Shown: positions 53,306 through 62,416, numbered from the stretch's first letter. The stretch: DNA of 64,000 nt from Aquibacillus saliphilus (GCF_020404745.1 NZ_JAIZAP010000019.1:1-64000); one strand, 5' to 3'. Numbers and translations are program-made. Notes: generated from the letters alone by a model not told the origin.

Positions 53306-54532
53306 GTGGATATAAATGAACAACGATTATGGAATCGAATAAACGAATTAGGTCGAGTAGGTGTCGACGTAAACGGAGGACTAACAAGATTATCGTTCAC
53401 AGATGAGGAGAGAGCAGCGAAACAGTTAGTAAGGAAGTATATGATTGATGCGGGCTTGCAGATTCGTGAAGATGAAATTGGCAATTTATTTGGAAAATTG
53501 CCAGGTAATAATCCTAACGCTAAAACAGTATTAATTGGCTCGCATGTTGATACCGTATTAAACGGAGGAATGTTTGACGGGGCTTTAGGTGTACTAATCG
53601 GAATTGAAGTATTGCAAACGTTACGGGAAAAGGGTCTAACAACTGAAAACTCGGTTGAGGTTGTTGCCTTTACCGATGAGGAAGGAACGCGCTTTTCGAC
53701 TGGAATGATTGGCAGTAAGGCATTTACCGGTCAACTTACTAGTGACGATCTAACGAACAACTTTGATAAACAGGGTATTTCGATTGCAGAAGCGATGACT
53801 AGTCAAGGATATAGTCCGAATAAATTAGAAACTGTAAAGGTAGAGCCTGAATCGATCAAATGTTTCTTAGAAGTCCATATTGAGCAAGGAAAAATACTAG
53901 AGTCTAACAGCGTTGCAGTTGGTTCGGTAACAGGTATTGTTGGTGTTAGATGGTTGAGAGTGAAATTGCAGGGTGAGGCAGGGCATGCAGGTACAACGCC
54001 AATGCCACTAAGACGTGATCCTCTGGCTGCAGCAGCAGAAATGATAACTGTTGTAGAAAATCTCGCCAAGGTACAAGAAGGAACTGTTGCAACAGTCGGG
54101 CAACTATCTGTTAATCCAGGTGGAGTAAACATCATACCTAGCGATGTTGAGTTCACTATTGATTTGCGTGACCTTTCTGATGAACTACTTGAACAGTTAT
54201 TAGTTGGTATTAGTAGTGGTGTAGACAGTATTTGTTCTAAACGGGGAATAACTTATACGATTGAAGAACTGCACAAGTTATCAGGAGTTTCTTGCTCTAA
54301 TGAAATTAAGGAAGAGATAAATACATCGATAGAAAAGCAAGGTTTGGAAGTGATTGAGCTTCCAAGTGGTGCAGGTCATGATGCGATGGTAATGGCTACA
54401 TTTACTGAAACTGGAATGATTTTTTTACGGACCAAGGATGGCATTAGTCATAGACCGGAGGAGTGGGCTGACAAAGAGGATGTTTCGATGGGAGCGCAAG
54501 TTCTTTATGATACTGTTCTAAACTTAGCATAG
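53306..54532 (+). CDS. M20-family Zn-dependent hydrolase (carbamoylase/hydantoinase group)
   Basis: 408 residues from GTG 53306 after AAAGGGAGG. Metal-binding motifs LIGSHVDTVLNGGMFDGALG, FTDEEGTRF, EVHIEQGKILE and GISHRPEEW are present, plus HAGTTPMPLRRDPLAAAAE. It resembles N-carbamoyl-L-amino-acid hydrolase or allantoate amidohydrolase and is a paralogue of the enzyme at 37807. It is paired with an AbrB-family transporter, so the two may import and hydrolyse the same N-carbamoyl or ureido compound. Confidence 0.85.
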   Translation: MDINEQRLWNRINELGRVGVDVNGGLTRLSFTDEERAAKQLVRKYMIDAGLQIREDEIGNLFGKLPGNNPNAKTVLIGSHVDTVLNGGMFDGALGVLIGIEVLQTLREKGLTTENSVEVVAFTDEEGTRFSTGMIGSKAFTGQLTSDDLTNNFDKQGISIAEAMTSQGYSPNKLETVKVEPESIKCFLEVHIEQGKILESNSVAVGSVTGIVGVRWLRVKLQGEAGHAGTTPMPLRRDPLAAAAEMITVVENLAKVQEGTVATVGQLSVNPGGVNIIPSDVEFTIDLRDLSDELLEQLLVGISSGVDSICSKRGITYTIEELHKLSGVSCSNEIKEEINTSIEKQGLEVIELPSGAGHDAMVMATFTETGMIFLRTKDGISHRPEEWADKEDVSMGAQVLYDTVLNLA

Positions 54533-54694
54533 CTAGGTAGTTTCCAAAATTATACGTGGTTCCAAGATGAGAGCTAGCTATTTATAAGTCAAAGGAAGTC
54601 AGGCAACTGTTAAATAGCAAAGCTTGTTTCTTTGACCAGTAGACATTTTTGGTGGTACGCTTCTCACCTGAATAGAATGTAAGGAGGAATTTAA

Positions 54695-55723
54695 ATGATA
54701 GCTAAAACTCAAAAAGAAATTCACTTGGTCAATCGGCCAGAAGGCATGCCTTCAAACGACGACTTTAAATTTGTCGAGACAGAGGTTCCTGCACCAAACG
54801 AAGATGAAGTTTTACTACGAACGCTTTACCTTTCAGTCGATCCTTATATGCGTGGCCGAATGAGAGATGTTAAATCCTATATCGCCCCTTTTGAACTGAA
54901 TAAAGTAATCACTGGTGGTGTGCTTGCCGAGGTGGTTGACTCTAATTCCACTTTATTTAAACAAGGGGATATCGTAAATGGAAACCTCAACTGGGCTGAA
55001 TATAATGTAGCAAACGAGAAGAAATTGCAGAAGGTCGATCCAACGATTGCACCTATCACCACACGTTTGGGTGTGCTCGGTTTAACTGGCTTGACGGCTT
55101 ACTTCGGATTGTTAGATATCGGTAAACCGCAAGTTGGTGAAACAGTTGTCGTTTCGGGTGCTGCTGGTGCAGTTGGTTCAATCGTAGGCCAAATTGCAAA
55201 AATTAAAGGTGCAAAAGCTGTTGGCATCGCAGGTTCTGATCAAAAAGTCGACTATCTAATTAAAGAGCTCGGCTTTGACGCGGCAGTCAATTATAAAAAG
55301 GAAAGCTTCCAAGAAGACTTGAAGAAGGCTTTACCTGATGGCGTCGACGTCTATTTTGATAATGTTGGCGGAGATGTATCGGATGCTGTGATCCAACAGC
55401 TGAATAATCAAGCGCGGATTTCATTATGCGGAAGCATTTCTTCTTATAATACGGAGGGGGAAGATGTCGGTCCCAGAATGCAATGGAAATTTATCAAGAC
55501 AAGCTCGATGATGAAAGGATTTACCCTTGGTGACTACGCTGCAGATTTCCAAACGGGTGCTTTAGAACTTGGAAAATGGTTGCAAGAAGGCAAACTTAAA
55601 TATCAAGAAACGATTGTAGAGGGTTTTGAAAATACGCCTGATGCCTTCTTTGGATTATTCAAAGGAACGAACATGGGCAAGCAGTTAGTGAAAGTGGCTG
55701 ACCCTGAATTCGTGAAGTTATAA
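54695..55723 (+). CDS. NADP-dependent oxidoreductase (MDR family, YfmJ/prostaglandin-reductase type)
   Basis: 342 residues, zinc-free medium-chain dehydrogenase of the leukotriene B4 dehydrogenase/CurA group. Motifs: LSVDPYMRGRM (46-56), the NADP loop VSGAAGAVGSIVGQIAK and FDNVGGDV. It reduces alpha,beta-unsaturated ketones or aldehydes, likely in detoxification. AAGGAGGAA precedes ATG. Monocistronic, with a terminator about 95 bp after the stop. Confidence 0.9.
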   Translation: MIAKTQKEIHLVNRPEGMPSNDDFKFVETEVPAPNEDEVLLRTLYLSVDPYMRGRMRDVKSYIAPFELNKVITGGVLAEVVDSNSTLFKQGDIVNGNLNWAEYNVANEKKLQKVDPTIAPITTRLGVLGLTGLTAYFGLLDIGKPQVGETVVVSGAAGAVGSIVGQIAKIKGAKAVGIAGSDQKVDYLIKELGFDAAVNYKKESFQEDLKKALPDGVDVYFDNVGGDVSDAVIQQLNNQARISLCGSISSYNTEGEDVGPRMQWKFIKTSSMMKGFTLGDYAADFQTGALELGKWLQEGKLKYQETIVEGFENTPDAFFGLFKGTNMGKQLVKVADPEFVKL

Positions 55724-55815
55724 GTAATTCAGGCATCGAATTAAGTCTAAAAACTTTAATACTGTAACTAGTAGAAGAAAACGTATAGGTAACCGATTCT
55801 GTTACTTAACATTAA

Positions 55816-55857
55816 AATGGCTACCAAATTATTTTATAATTTGTAGTCATTTTTTTA
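55816..55857 (+). terminator. Terminator after the MDR gene
   Basis: AATGGCTACCAAATTAT foldback with ATAATTTGTAGTCATT (one bulge/mismatch), then seven T. Confidence 0.8.
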
Positions 55858-56019
55858 TTGATAAAGAGCAATTTTGATTTTAAAATATCTGTTATGACTA
55901 GTTACTGAATTTTAAAGGTGAACAAATCAGCGCAACATTTGTGTAATCAATATTTAATTTGTTTGTAACCAATCCGGGTAATTATATAGTATATAATTAA
56001 TATATATTAATAGGGGCAC

Positions 56020-56326
56020 AAAAGCCGGAATTAGCTAGTTTATTAAGTTAACTCCCCTTTGTTAAATTAAACATCCGAGTGCAGTCAGCATAGTTTGTCA
56101 GACAACACGAACTAAAGGTTATAAAATTCACAAGAAGTGCTGACCCGGTGTTTGATAAAAACTTAGGTGTGCAGTATGTGTAAGTTCATTCCACTTTGCC
56201 AGATCGGTAAGGGCCTTAGTGATACTTATACTGATTCCCTGATTCTTTACTCCAGAGCAAGTACTTACTTCAAATTTGGCATTCCAGCAAGCACACTTAT
56301 CTTTTAGCTCCTAAAATAAATTAACT
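56020..56326 (+). ncRNA. Candidate structured leader RNA
   Basis: Several nested or adjacent helices can be drawn by hand: ACA.CCG (56071-56077) with CGGTGT (56146-56151) continuing into GTCAGCA (56084-56090) with TGCTGAC (56138-56144); inside it TAGTTTGT (56091-56098) with ACGAACTA (56107-56114); then TTGCC (56196-56200) with GGTAA (56206-56210) closed by CACT/AGTG. A TATAAT lies at 55992. It matches no riboswitch or T-box motif I know (no T-box GGTGGNACC sequence). The rest of the 617-bp gap is AT-rich. Confidence 0.35.
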
Positions 56327-56340
56327 AGGAGGGCAATTAA

Positions 56341-56517
56341 ATGAAGTGTAAGGATTGTAATGGTGAAAGCTTAATTAAATGTAAGAACTGCGCAGGGGAA
56401 GGGATTGATTATGGGATTCATCAGTGTACCAGGTGTGATGGTGAGGGTGAATACGCTTGCCCAACCTGTGGTGGAACGGGGAAAATTAAACTTCTTAACA
56501 AGATAAAATCTAGTTAA
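56341..56517 (+). CDS. 58-residue CxxC zinc-finger-like mini-protein
   Basis: The ORF starts at ATG 56341 seven bases after AGGAGGG and has 58 codons. It contains four CxxCxGxx repeats: CKDCNGES, CKNCAGEG, CTRCDGEG and CPTCGGTG (Cys3/6, 14/17, 29/32, 40/43), ending in the basic KIKLLNKIKSS. This is the DnaJ-type cysteine-rich zinc domain without J domain. It resembles anti-TRAP (RtpA) in size and motif style, but the sequence does not align well, and no T-box leader is present. A zinc-binding protein or RNA/protein chaperone accessory is possible. A terminator follows about 110 bp later. Confidence 0.75.
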   Translation: MKCKDCNGESLIKCKNCAGEGIDYGIHQCTRCDGEGEYACPTCGGTGKIKLLNKIKSS

Positions 56518-56624
56518 ATGTGCGCAGAGTACCTGTTCAATTATTATTTCAATTAGCAAATTGTTCTATGGTGACAAGAATTTTTTTGGAAAAATTAATG
56601 AAAACTGTATTTATAATAAAGAAA

Positions 56625-56666
56625 GAACAAAGGCGTAGTGTCCAAATTGGCACTACGCCTTTGTTC
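56625..56666. terminator. Strong bidirectional terminator
   Basis: GAACAAAGGCGTAGTG (56625-56640) pairs perfectly with CACTACGCCTTTGTTC (56651-56666). It serves both the mini-protein gene and panE. Confidence 0.93.
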
Positions 56667-56697
56667 CTTTTTGAGATTCAAATTTGCTTGGAATCAA

Positions 56698-57615
56698 TTA
56701 AGAGATTATCGATTCATATATTTTTAAATTAGCATAAATCATAGATAAGATTGGAGTATCGATGCTATGTTGTTTGGCTGCTTCTATCAAATATCCGTAT
56801 AAATGATCTGCTTCGATTGCTTGGGTTTTCTCCATATCTCTTTGTAAGGAGGATTTCATTGTGAAATCCATTTGTTTTATCTTATCGAATTGTATCTTTT
56901 CAATATCTGATAGAATTGGTGCGTGTAAATTTCTCATGATGGTAGCTGTTTCAAAGAGTACTTGCTTTATGGTTTCGGTACCATGTTCACTTGTAAGGAT
57001 TGGTCCGATTGGAGACCTGAACAGAGAAGTTACGCCAGATAAAGTTGTAATGAATAAATATTTTTGCCACATATCCTGTTCAATGTTTTCTGATAAACGA
57101 AATTCGGCTTTTGTATCACTGAAAGCTTTTTGTAATTGGAGAATTCGAGTTGTTTTTTCACCACTTCTTTCTCCAAAGACTAGTTCGTGAATCGGACTTG
57201 ATTGAACAGTATGTCCATTTGGAGCTAATGTAGACTCGATAAAACAAAGGCCGCCAATAACATTATGATCGCTAAAGGAATTGGTTAGAAGATTTACATG
57301 TGAAATTCCATTTAGAAGTGGCAAAATCATTGTACTCTCACCAACATAAGGCTTAATGTCCGTTATCGCATCATGAATATGGTAAGCCTTTGTCGTTAAA
57401 ATGATAACATCGTAAGGTTCAGGGTTCATGCCTGCACGAATTGTTGTTGGCTTGCACTGGATATCTCCGTGTACACTTTCTATTACTAACCCTTTTTGGT
57501 CTAAAATTTCTTTTTTCTTTTCACGAACAAGAAAGGTCACATCTTCGCCCTTTTCTTGTAATCGTGCTCCAAAATAACTTCCGACAGCACCTGCTCCAAC
57601 GATTAATATTTTCAT
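56698..57615 (-). CDS. panE: 2-dehydropantoate 2-reductase (ketopantoate reductase family)
   Basis: 305 residues. N-terminal NADP site ILIVGAGAVGSYFGARL (3-19), then VIILTTKAYH with the catalytic-type Lys, LLNGISHV and the C-terminal EADHLYGYLIE block. It reduces ketopantoate to pantoate for coenzyme A synthesis, though paralogues act on other 2-keto acids. The panBCD genes are not adjacent. AGGTG precedes ATG 57615. Confidence 0.85.
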   Translation of the reverse strand: MKILIVGAGAVGSYFGARLQEKGEDVTFLVREKKKEILDQKGLVIESVHGDIQCKPTTIRAGMNPEPYDVIILTTKAYHIHDAITDIKPYVGESTMILPLLNGISHVNLLTNSFSDHNVIGGLCFIESTLAPNGHTVQSSPIHELVFGERSGEKTTRILQLQKAFSDTKAEFRLSENIEQDMWQKYLFITTLSGVTSLFRSPIGPILTSEHGTETIKQVLFETATIMRNLHAPILSDIEKIQFDKIKQMDFTMKSSLQRDMEKTQAIEADHLYGYLIEAAKQHSIDTPILSMIYANLKIYESIIS

Positions 57616-57727
57616 ATATTCACCTCATTTAGCACAAACTTTAGTTTAAAAAAAAGACTCTTTTCGCAGCGTAGTTGCTATTGATAGAAAATGCGACGTA
57701 ACCTTCCACTCTGATTGAATCGATTGC

Positions 57728-58010
57728 CGCTGAGTGAGAAAAAATCCAGGTTGAGCGCGCATTCCGTACCGCCGAGTGAGAATAAATCTGGGTTGAGTGC
57801 GCATTCAGTAGCGCTGAGTGAGAATTAATCCAGGTTGAGTGCGCATTCAGTAGCGCTGAGTGAGAATAAACTCGGGTTGAGTGCGCATTCCGTACCGCCG
57901 GGTGAGAATAAACTCGGGTAGAACGCGCATTTCGTGCCTCCGAGTGAGAAAAAATCCAGGTTGAGTGCGCATTCCGTACCGCCGAGTGAGAATAAATCTG
58001 GGTTGATGAG
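57728..58010 (-). repeat. 42-bp tandem repeat, seven units
   Basis: GAGTGAGAA-type cores start at 57732, 57774, 57816, 57858, 57900, 57942 and 57984, exactly 42 bp apart. Units are about 80-95% identical (AGTGAGAATAAATC, TTGAGTGCGCATTC). The unit length is a multiple of three, so the minus strand has a false ORF (57825-58025) of 14-residue repeats. It lies between panE and cstA. I see nothing else in the 57616-58078 gap. Confidence 0.92.
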
Positions 58011-58078
58011 TAACCTTAGTCTCAATCTTAAATCTTGTTTAATCTCTACGCAAATTTAACAAAGGTTGAAGTTCACTG

Positions 58079-59530
58079 TTATGCTACATTGTCCCAACCT
58101 GATACATCGTCTTCAAGAGGAATCTTATTATTCCTTGCTTTTTTCGCAGCGTGGAAAAAGAGTGCAACAAGAATTACAGTTATAATTGACGCGCCTAGAT
58201 AAGATGTACTTAAAGATAACCTGAAGCCAATTGGTGCATTTAGAATATACGTAGTAGTTGCCATCAACATAAACATCCCTGGGATCAGAGGCACCCAATA
58301 ATTCTTCTTGGCTATATATAAATACATGGCTCCAACAAATAGTGCGATTACAGCAGTTGACTGGTTTGCCCAGGAGAAATAGCGCCATAATAATGTGAAA
58401 TCAATTTTTGTTAATGCAAATGACAGTGCAAATAATGGAAGAGAAATCCATAATCGATTTAAAACTTTTTTCTGAGAGAATTTGAAGTAATCAGCTATGA
58501 TCATGCGAGCACTACGAAAAGCAGTATCACCTGATGTGATTGGTAATATTATTACTCCTAAGATGGCAAGTGTACCACCAATTGCCCCAAGCATTAAGGT
58601 AGATGCTTCACTTACAATCGCTGCAGGACCGCCACTTGCAAGTAATTCATTTAGGCCGACTGGTCCGTTAAATAGACTCATTGCAGCTGCAGCCCAAATC
58701 ATCGCAATAATTCCTTCAGCAATCATCATTCCGTAGAAAATTTTACGACCGTGCTTTTCGCTTTGAGTCGTTCGAGAGATAATTGGTGTTTGTGTTGCGT
58801 GAAACCCTGACAAAGCACCACAAGAAATCGTCAAGAATAATAGCGGAAAGATAGGTGCATTATCGGGATGGAAATTTGAGAAAGATACTTCTGGAATCGG
58901 TGCTCCTGTAATAACTAAACCAGCTCCAACTCCCAAAGCGCTTATTAATAATAAAGCACCAAAAATAGGGTAAAATCGTCCGATAATCTTATCAATCGGA
59001 AGTAGAGTAGCGAGCGTATAGTAAATAAAAATTGCTGCAAGAATGAGCCCCATTGTTACCCAACCGTTCATTAGGCTATGAAGTAATCCAGCAGGAGCTG
59101 TCACAAACACGGTACCAACTAGTAAAAGAAGCAGGACAGCAAAAGCATTTACTACATGCTTCATCACTTTTCCTAAAAACTTTCCAGCTAGTTCAGGGAG
59201 GTGTGCTCCGCGATTACGGATGGAAATCATCCCTGTTAAATAGTCGTGAACAGCACCTGCAAAGATACAACCAAACACAATCCATAAAAATGCAACCGGA
59301 CCATAAAGCGCTCCCATAATTGGTCCGAAAATCGGTCCTACTCCAGCAATATTTAGCAACTGGATTAATGAATTTTTAGTCGTATTCATCGGTAAGTAAT
59401 CAACACCGTCGTCATGTGTAAAAGCAGGAGTTGATCTTTTCTCGTTAACTCCAAACATTTTCTCTACAAACTTTCCATACGTGAAGTAACCAACAATTAA
59501 TAATACAATGCCAACCAAAAATGTTATCAT
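58079..59530 (-). CDS. cstA: CstA-family pyruvate/peptide transporter
   Basis: 483 residues from ATG 59530 (GAGGAGG just upstream; an upstream in-frame start adds 13 unsupported residues). About 13-14 membrane helices. Family motifs are IAGVGPIFGPIMGALYGP, ISCGALSGFHATQTP, GDTAFRSARMI and an N-terminal FTHDDGVDYLP. CstA-family proteins include pyruvate importers and peptide transporters. The adjacent LytS/LytT pair favours pyruvate, as in the E. coli BtsSR-BtsT system. cre-like sites lie upstream. Confidence 0.9.
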   Translation of the reverse strand: MITFLVGIVLLIVGYFTYGKFVEKMFGVNEKRSTPAFTHDDGVDYLPMNTTKNSLIQLLNIAGVGPIFGPIMGALYGPVAFLWIVFGCIFAGAVHDYLTGMISIRNRGAHLPELAGKFLGKVMKHVVNAFAVLLLLLVGTVFVTAPAGLLHSLMNGWVTMGLILAAIFIYYTLATLLPIDKIIGRFYPIFGALLLISALGVGAGLVITGAPIPEVSFSNFHPDNAPIFPLLFLTISCGALSGFHATQTPIISRTTQSEKHGRKIFYGMMIAEGIIAMIWAAAAMSLFNGPVGLNELLASGGPAAIVSEASTLMLGAIGGTLAILGVIILPITSGDTAFRSARMIIADYFKFSQKKVLNRLWISLPLFALSFALTKIDFTLLWRYFSWANQSTAVIALFVGAMYLYIAKKNYWVPLIPGMFMLMATTTYILNAPIGFRLSLSTSYLGASIITVILVALFFHAAKKARNNKIPLEDDVSGWDNVA

Positions 59531-59553
59531 CTTAATCCTCCTCAAGTACTTTT

Positions 59554-59568
59554 TTGTAAGCGTGTACA
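59554..59568. promoter_or_regulatory. cre-like site upstream of cstA
   Basis: TTGTAAGCGTGTACA fits the cre consensus with one mismatch and lies between the ribosome site and a minus-strand TATAAT (59572-59577), so bound CcpA would block transcription. Confidence 0.5.
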
Positions 59569-59667
59569 TAAATTATATAATCTATTGTGGCGAAAATGTG
59601 ACTTTTAGATTAACATGTCAATTTTGAGGTGTAAGATGCTTATTTGGATGATTAACATACTTAATTT

Positions 59668-59681
59668 TGAAAGCATTTACA
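59668..59681. promoter_or_regulatory. Second cre-like site between cstA and lytT
   Basis: TGAAAGCATTTACA, one mismatch from the cre consensus (central CA for CG), about 90 bp upstream of the -10 box of cstA. Confidence 0.4.
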
Positions 59682-59709
59682 ATATTAACTGTTTCTTTCA
59701 CATGAAAAA

Positions 59710-60441
59710 TTATAATTCGAGAACTCGTCGCAATGATTTCACATAATTTCTACTGACAGAAAGCTTGTCATTGCTTCCTTTTAATTCTAACTGATAGGCA
59801 CCATTAAACCATGGACTGAGTTTAGACACATAATCTAAGTTGACTAAATAGCTCTTATGTATCCTGAAAAATGAATAGGAGGAGGTTAAGCGTCTTTCTA
59901 ATTCTTTTAAAGGGATATGAATATCAAATGTTTTTGTTTTAGTGATGATTTTTGAAACTTTTTCTTCGCGATACATGTACAGAATATCGCTCGGTAGGAT
60001 GTAGATGATTTCTCCTTCCACTTCAACAGCAAGCTTTGCTAATGGATTAGAAGTGGAAGAGCCCGGTGAAGAAAGGAAACGTTTTTCTAATCGGTCAATT
60101 GTCTGTTGAAGCTGTTCTTCATCATAAGGTTTTAATAAGTAATCAATTGCTTGATAACGAAATGCTTCCACAGCAAACTGAGGATATGCGGTAGCGAACA
60201 CGATTAATGGAGTTTTTTTAAGTTCAAGTAATGATTTGGCGGTCTCCATTCCGTTCATCTTAGGCATTTCGACATCAAGAAAAACGACATCTGGTTGTTT
60301 TTTTAATGCGGTTAGGATCGCTTCATCACCTGAGTCGGCTTCACCGATCACTTGGATAGAAGGGAATTCGTTCAATAAATGCTTTAATTCATCACGGGCA
60401 TACCGCTCGTCATCTACAACTAACGCTCGGATTTCAACCAT
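59710..60441 (-). CDS. lytT: LytTR-type response regulator
   Basis: 243 residues. Receiver domain with acidic VVDDERYARDE, Asp phospho-site in DVVFLDVEMPKMNG (near Asp56) and the Lys in LLKPYDEEQL. The C-terminal LytTR DNA-binding domain (about 140-240) carries ILYMYREEKVSKI and FFRIHKSYLVNLDYV. It is the partner of LytS encoded directly upstream with no gap. It probably activates cstA, which lies 180 bp downstream on the same strand. Confidence 0.92.
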   Translation of the reverse strand: MVEIRALVVDDERYARDELKHLLNEFPSIQVIGEADSGDEAILTALKKQPDVVFLDVEMPKMNGMETAKSLLELKKTPLIVFATAYPQFAVEAFRYQAIDYLLKPYDEEQLQQTIDRLEKRFLSSPGSSTSNPLAKLAVEVEGEIIYILPSDILYMYREEKVSKIITKTKTFDIHIPLKELERRLTSSYSFFRIHKSYLVNLDYVSKLSPWFNGAYQLELKGSNDKLSVSRNYVKSLRRVLEL

Positions 60442-62178
60442 TTATATCTCCTCCATTTTAGGAATGAGAAAAGTTATCTCTGTCCCTGTTGAGATTTCAC
60501 TTTTTATTTTTAATTCTGCTTCCTGGCCAAACATGATAGATAATCGACGGTTAACATTATATAATGCTATCCCAGTTCCAGTTTGAGAGTCGATTTGTTT
60601 CGACCCTAATTCTGTTAACAAGTGTGGGCTTATTCCAACGCCGTTATCTTCCACCTTAATTTCAACTTTTCCTTGTTTTTCCTGGATAGAAATTTTGATA
60701 ATACAATCTTGTTCTTTGTCCTTTATGCCATGTTTAACGGCGTTTTCCACCAAGGGCTGTAAGGTGAGCGGAGGAACCATTTTAAATAAAAATTTGTCAT
60801 CAATATCGTAATGGACAGTTAGTTTATCAACAAAGCGAGCTTCTTCAATTGCCAAATAGGCTTTGACATGATTTAGTTCTTGTTCGAGAGATATCTTTAA
60901 GGCCTGTGTCCCTACTAAATTTTGACGTAAGAAATGGGATAATGAAATTAACAGTTTACGGGCTTTTATTGGTTCAATTCTTATCAATGAAACAATCGTA
61001 TTCAATGAATTAAAGAGAAAATGTGGACTAATTTGCGCTTGTAATCCTTTTATTTCTGCTTCTTTTGCTAATTGATAGGCACGATCAGCCTCGGCAACTT
61101 CTAACTGATTGCTTAACAAAACACTCAGTCCTGAGATCACTTCTCTAATCACATTTGAAATTTCCTTTTCTGTTGTAAAATAAAACTTAATGGTTCCGAT
61201 TGGTTCCCCTCTCTGTTTTAGTGGAGCAATAACTGCTGCTTTTAGAGGGCAGTTTTGATTGATGCAATGGATTGATTCATTATTTGCTACAATCATCTTT
61301 CCATGTTTAATAACTTCCCTAGTAATGTTCGTTTGTAATGGGCTATTTGCTTGGTGATGGTTATCAGCAAGTCCAACGTGAGCTAGGATATTCGTTTTAT
61401 TTGTAATCGCAACAGCGCTCGGTTTTAATTCGCTGAATAAAATATGGCAAACGTTAAGTGCTGATTGATTCGTGATTCCTTGCCGGAGATATGCGAGGGT
61501 TTGGTCAGCAATTCGCAACGCTTTTTGTGCTTGAAGTGCGCCGGCTTTTTCTTTTTCATTTAAAACATTTTTAATAATAAGCATAAAAAGTGCTGAACCA
61601 ATTCCATTTGCGATGATCATTGGCATGCCAATTTCTTCTACAAGTGTCAACGATTGTTCGAAAGGTTTAGACAGGATTAGAATTAACAGCATTTGAATGG
61701 CTTCAGCAAGTGCCCCAACAGAAAATGCTAAGAAAAGGTTCATCTGTTTGTTTTTTTTGTGAAAGGCACCGGCCAGGATACCGGTAATTATCGCTGCTAA
61801 ACCACAAGAAAACCCGGTAAAACCACCAAGAGTAAACCGATGGATACCAGCTATTAAACCGGCCCCAATCCCCATTTTATATCCACCCAAAAGGCCCGCG
61901 ATTACAACCCCAATCACCCTAGAGTTAGCGATTGCTTCATCAGAGGTTAGATCGGTAACTCCACGGTAAAGGTCTGATGTTTCGGTGTTAAGTGTTAATC
62001 CTAAATATGTTCCGATAATACCAAAGACGCCAAAAAATAAAATTGCCCAAAGCTGTTGAGAATGACGTAACTTATCCTGATAAATCATATCTTGGAAAAA
62101 TCGAAAGCGCGTCAGAACAAATGCAATCGTGACAATAATTCCAAGTCGCTCCAACATAGTCAATAGTAAGTCAAACAT
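60442..62178 (-). CDS. lytS: LytS-type sensor histidine kinase
   Basis: 578 residues from ATG 62178 (AAAGGAGA); the in-frame upstream extension is unsupported. The N-terminal 5TM-5TMR_LYT membrane region has NSRVIGVVIAGLLGGYKMG and HRFTLGGFTGFSCGL. A GAF domain (about 225-355) follows, then the His_kinase domain with phospho-His in ISPHFLFNSLNTI, and the ATPase domain with PPLTLQPLVENAVKHG and VEDNGVGI. LytS relatives sense extracellular pyruvate or membrane state. It is co-transcribed with lytT. Confidence 0.93.
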   Translation of the reverse strand: MFDLLLTMLERLGIIVTIAFVLTRFRFFQDMIYQDKLRHSQQLWAILFFGVFGIIGTYLGLTLNTETSDLYRGVTDLTSDEAIANSRVIGVVIAGLLGGYKMGIGAGLIAGIHRFTLGGFTGFSCGLAAIITGILAGAFHKKNKQMNLFLAFSVGALAEAIQMLLILILSKPFEQSLTLVEEIGMPMIIANGIGSALFMLIIKNVLNEKEKAGALQAQKALRIADQTLAYLRQGITNQSALNVCHILFSELKPSAVAITNKTNILAHVGLADNHHQANSPLQTNITREVIKHGKMIVANNESIHCINQNCPLKAAVIAPLKQRGEPIGTIKFYFTTEKEISNVIREVISGLSVLLSNQLEVAEADRAYQLAKEAEIKGLQAQISPHFLFNSLNTIVSLIRIEPIKARKLLISLSHFLRQNLVGTQALKISLEQELNHVKAYLAIEEARFVDKLTVHYDIDDKFLFKMVPPLTLQPLVENAVKHGIKDKEQDCIIKISIQEKQGKVEIKVEDNGVGISPHLLTELGSKQIDSQTGTGIALYNVNRRLSIMFGQEAELKIKSEISTGTEITFLIPKMEEI

Positions 62179-62297
62179 GGAAATTCTCCTTTTTGGGTTG
62201 TACATTTGGATTAAAGTAAGATTTAATTATTAACAATTAGTTAGTGTTTGTTCTTATTTTGTTCGAAGGTAAGAAAGTATAAAGTTTTGCGTTTCGA

Positions 62298-62416
62298 TGT
62301 CTAGCTCCAGCGCCTATCCCGCCTGAGGTCTTAAGTCAATCCTCTTTGTGGCAAAAAGCACCACATAGAGGCTCGACTTATTGCCCTAGGGTGACCAAGG
62401 CGCTTGCGCTTTTCTT
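62298..62416 (+). repeat. 119-bp foldback repeat, copy 3
   Basis: Same length and ends as copies 1 and 2 (TGTCTAGCTCCAGCGCCT to GCGCTTTTCTT); inner arms CCTCTTTGTGG and CCACATAGAGG are partly decayed on the right side. Homology with copy 2 starts about 36 bp earlier (GGTAAGAAAGTATAA near 62266). It fills much of the gap between lytS and cutC. Confidence 0.88.

Noticed and set aside
56020-56340. T-box leader of an anti-TRAP-like gene
   Set aside because: No T-box consensus, specifier loop or terminator/antiterminator pair could be found.
57728-58010. CRISPR array
   Set aside because: The units are contiguous near-identical repeats without unique spacers, and no cas gene is present; the same holds for the 21-bp arrays.
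57825-58025. 66-residue ORF with 14-residue repeats
   Set aside because: The frame stays open only because the 42-bp repeat is a multiple of three.
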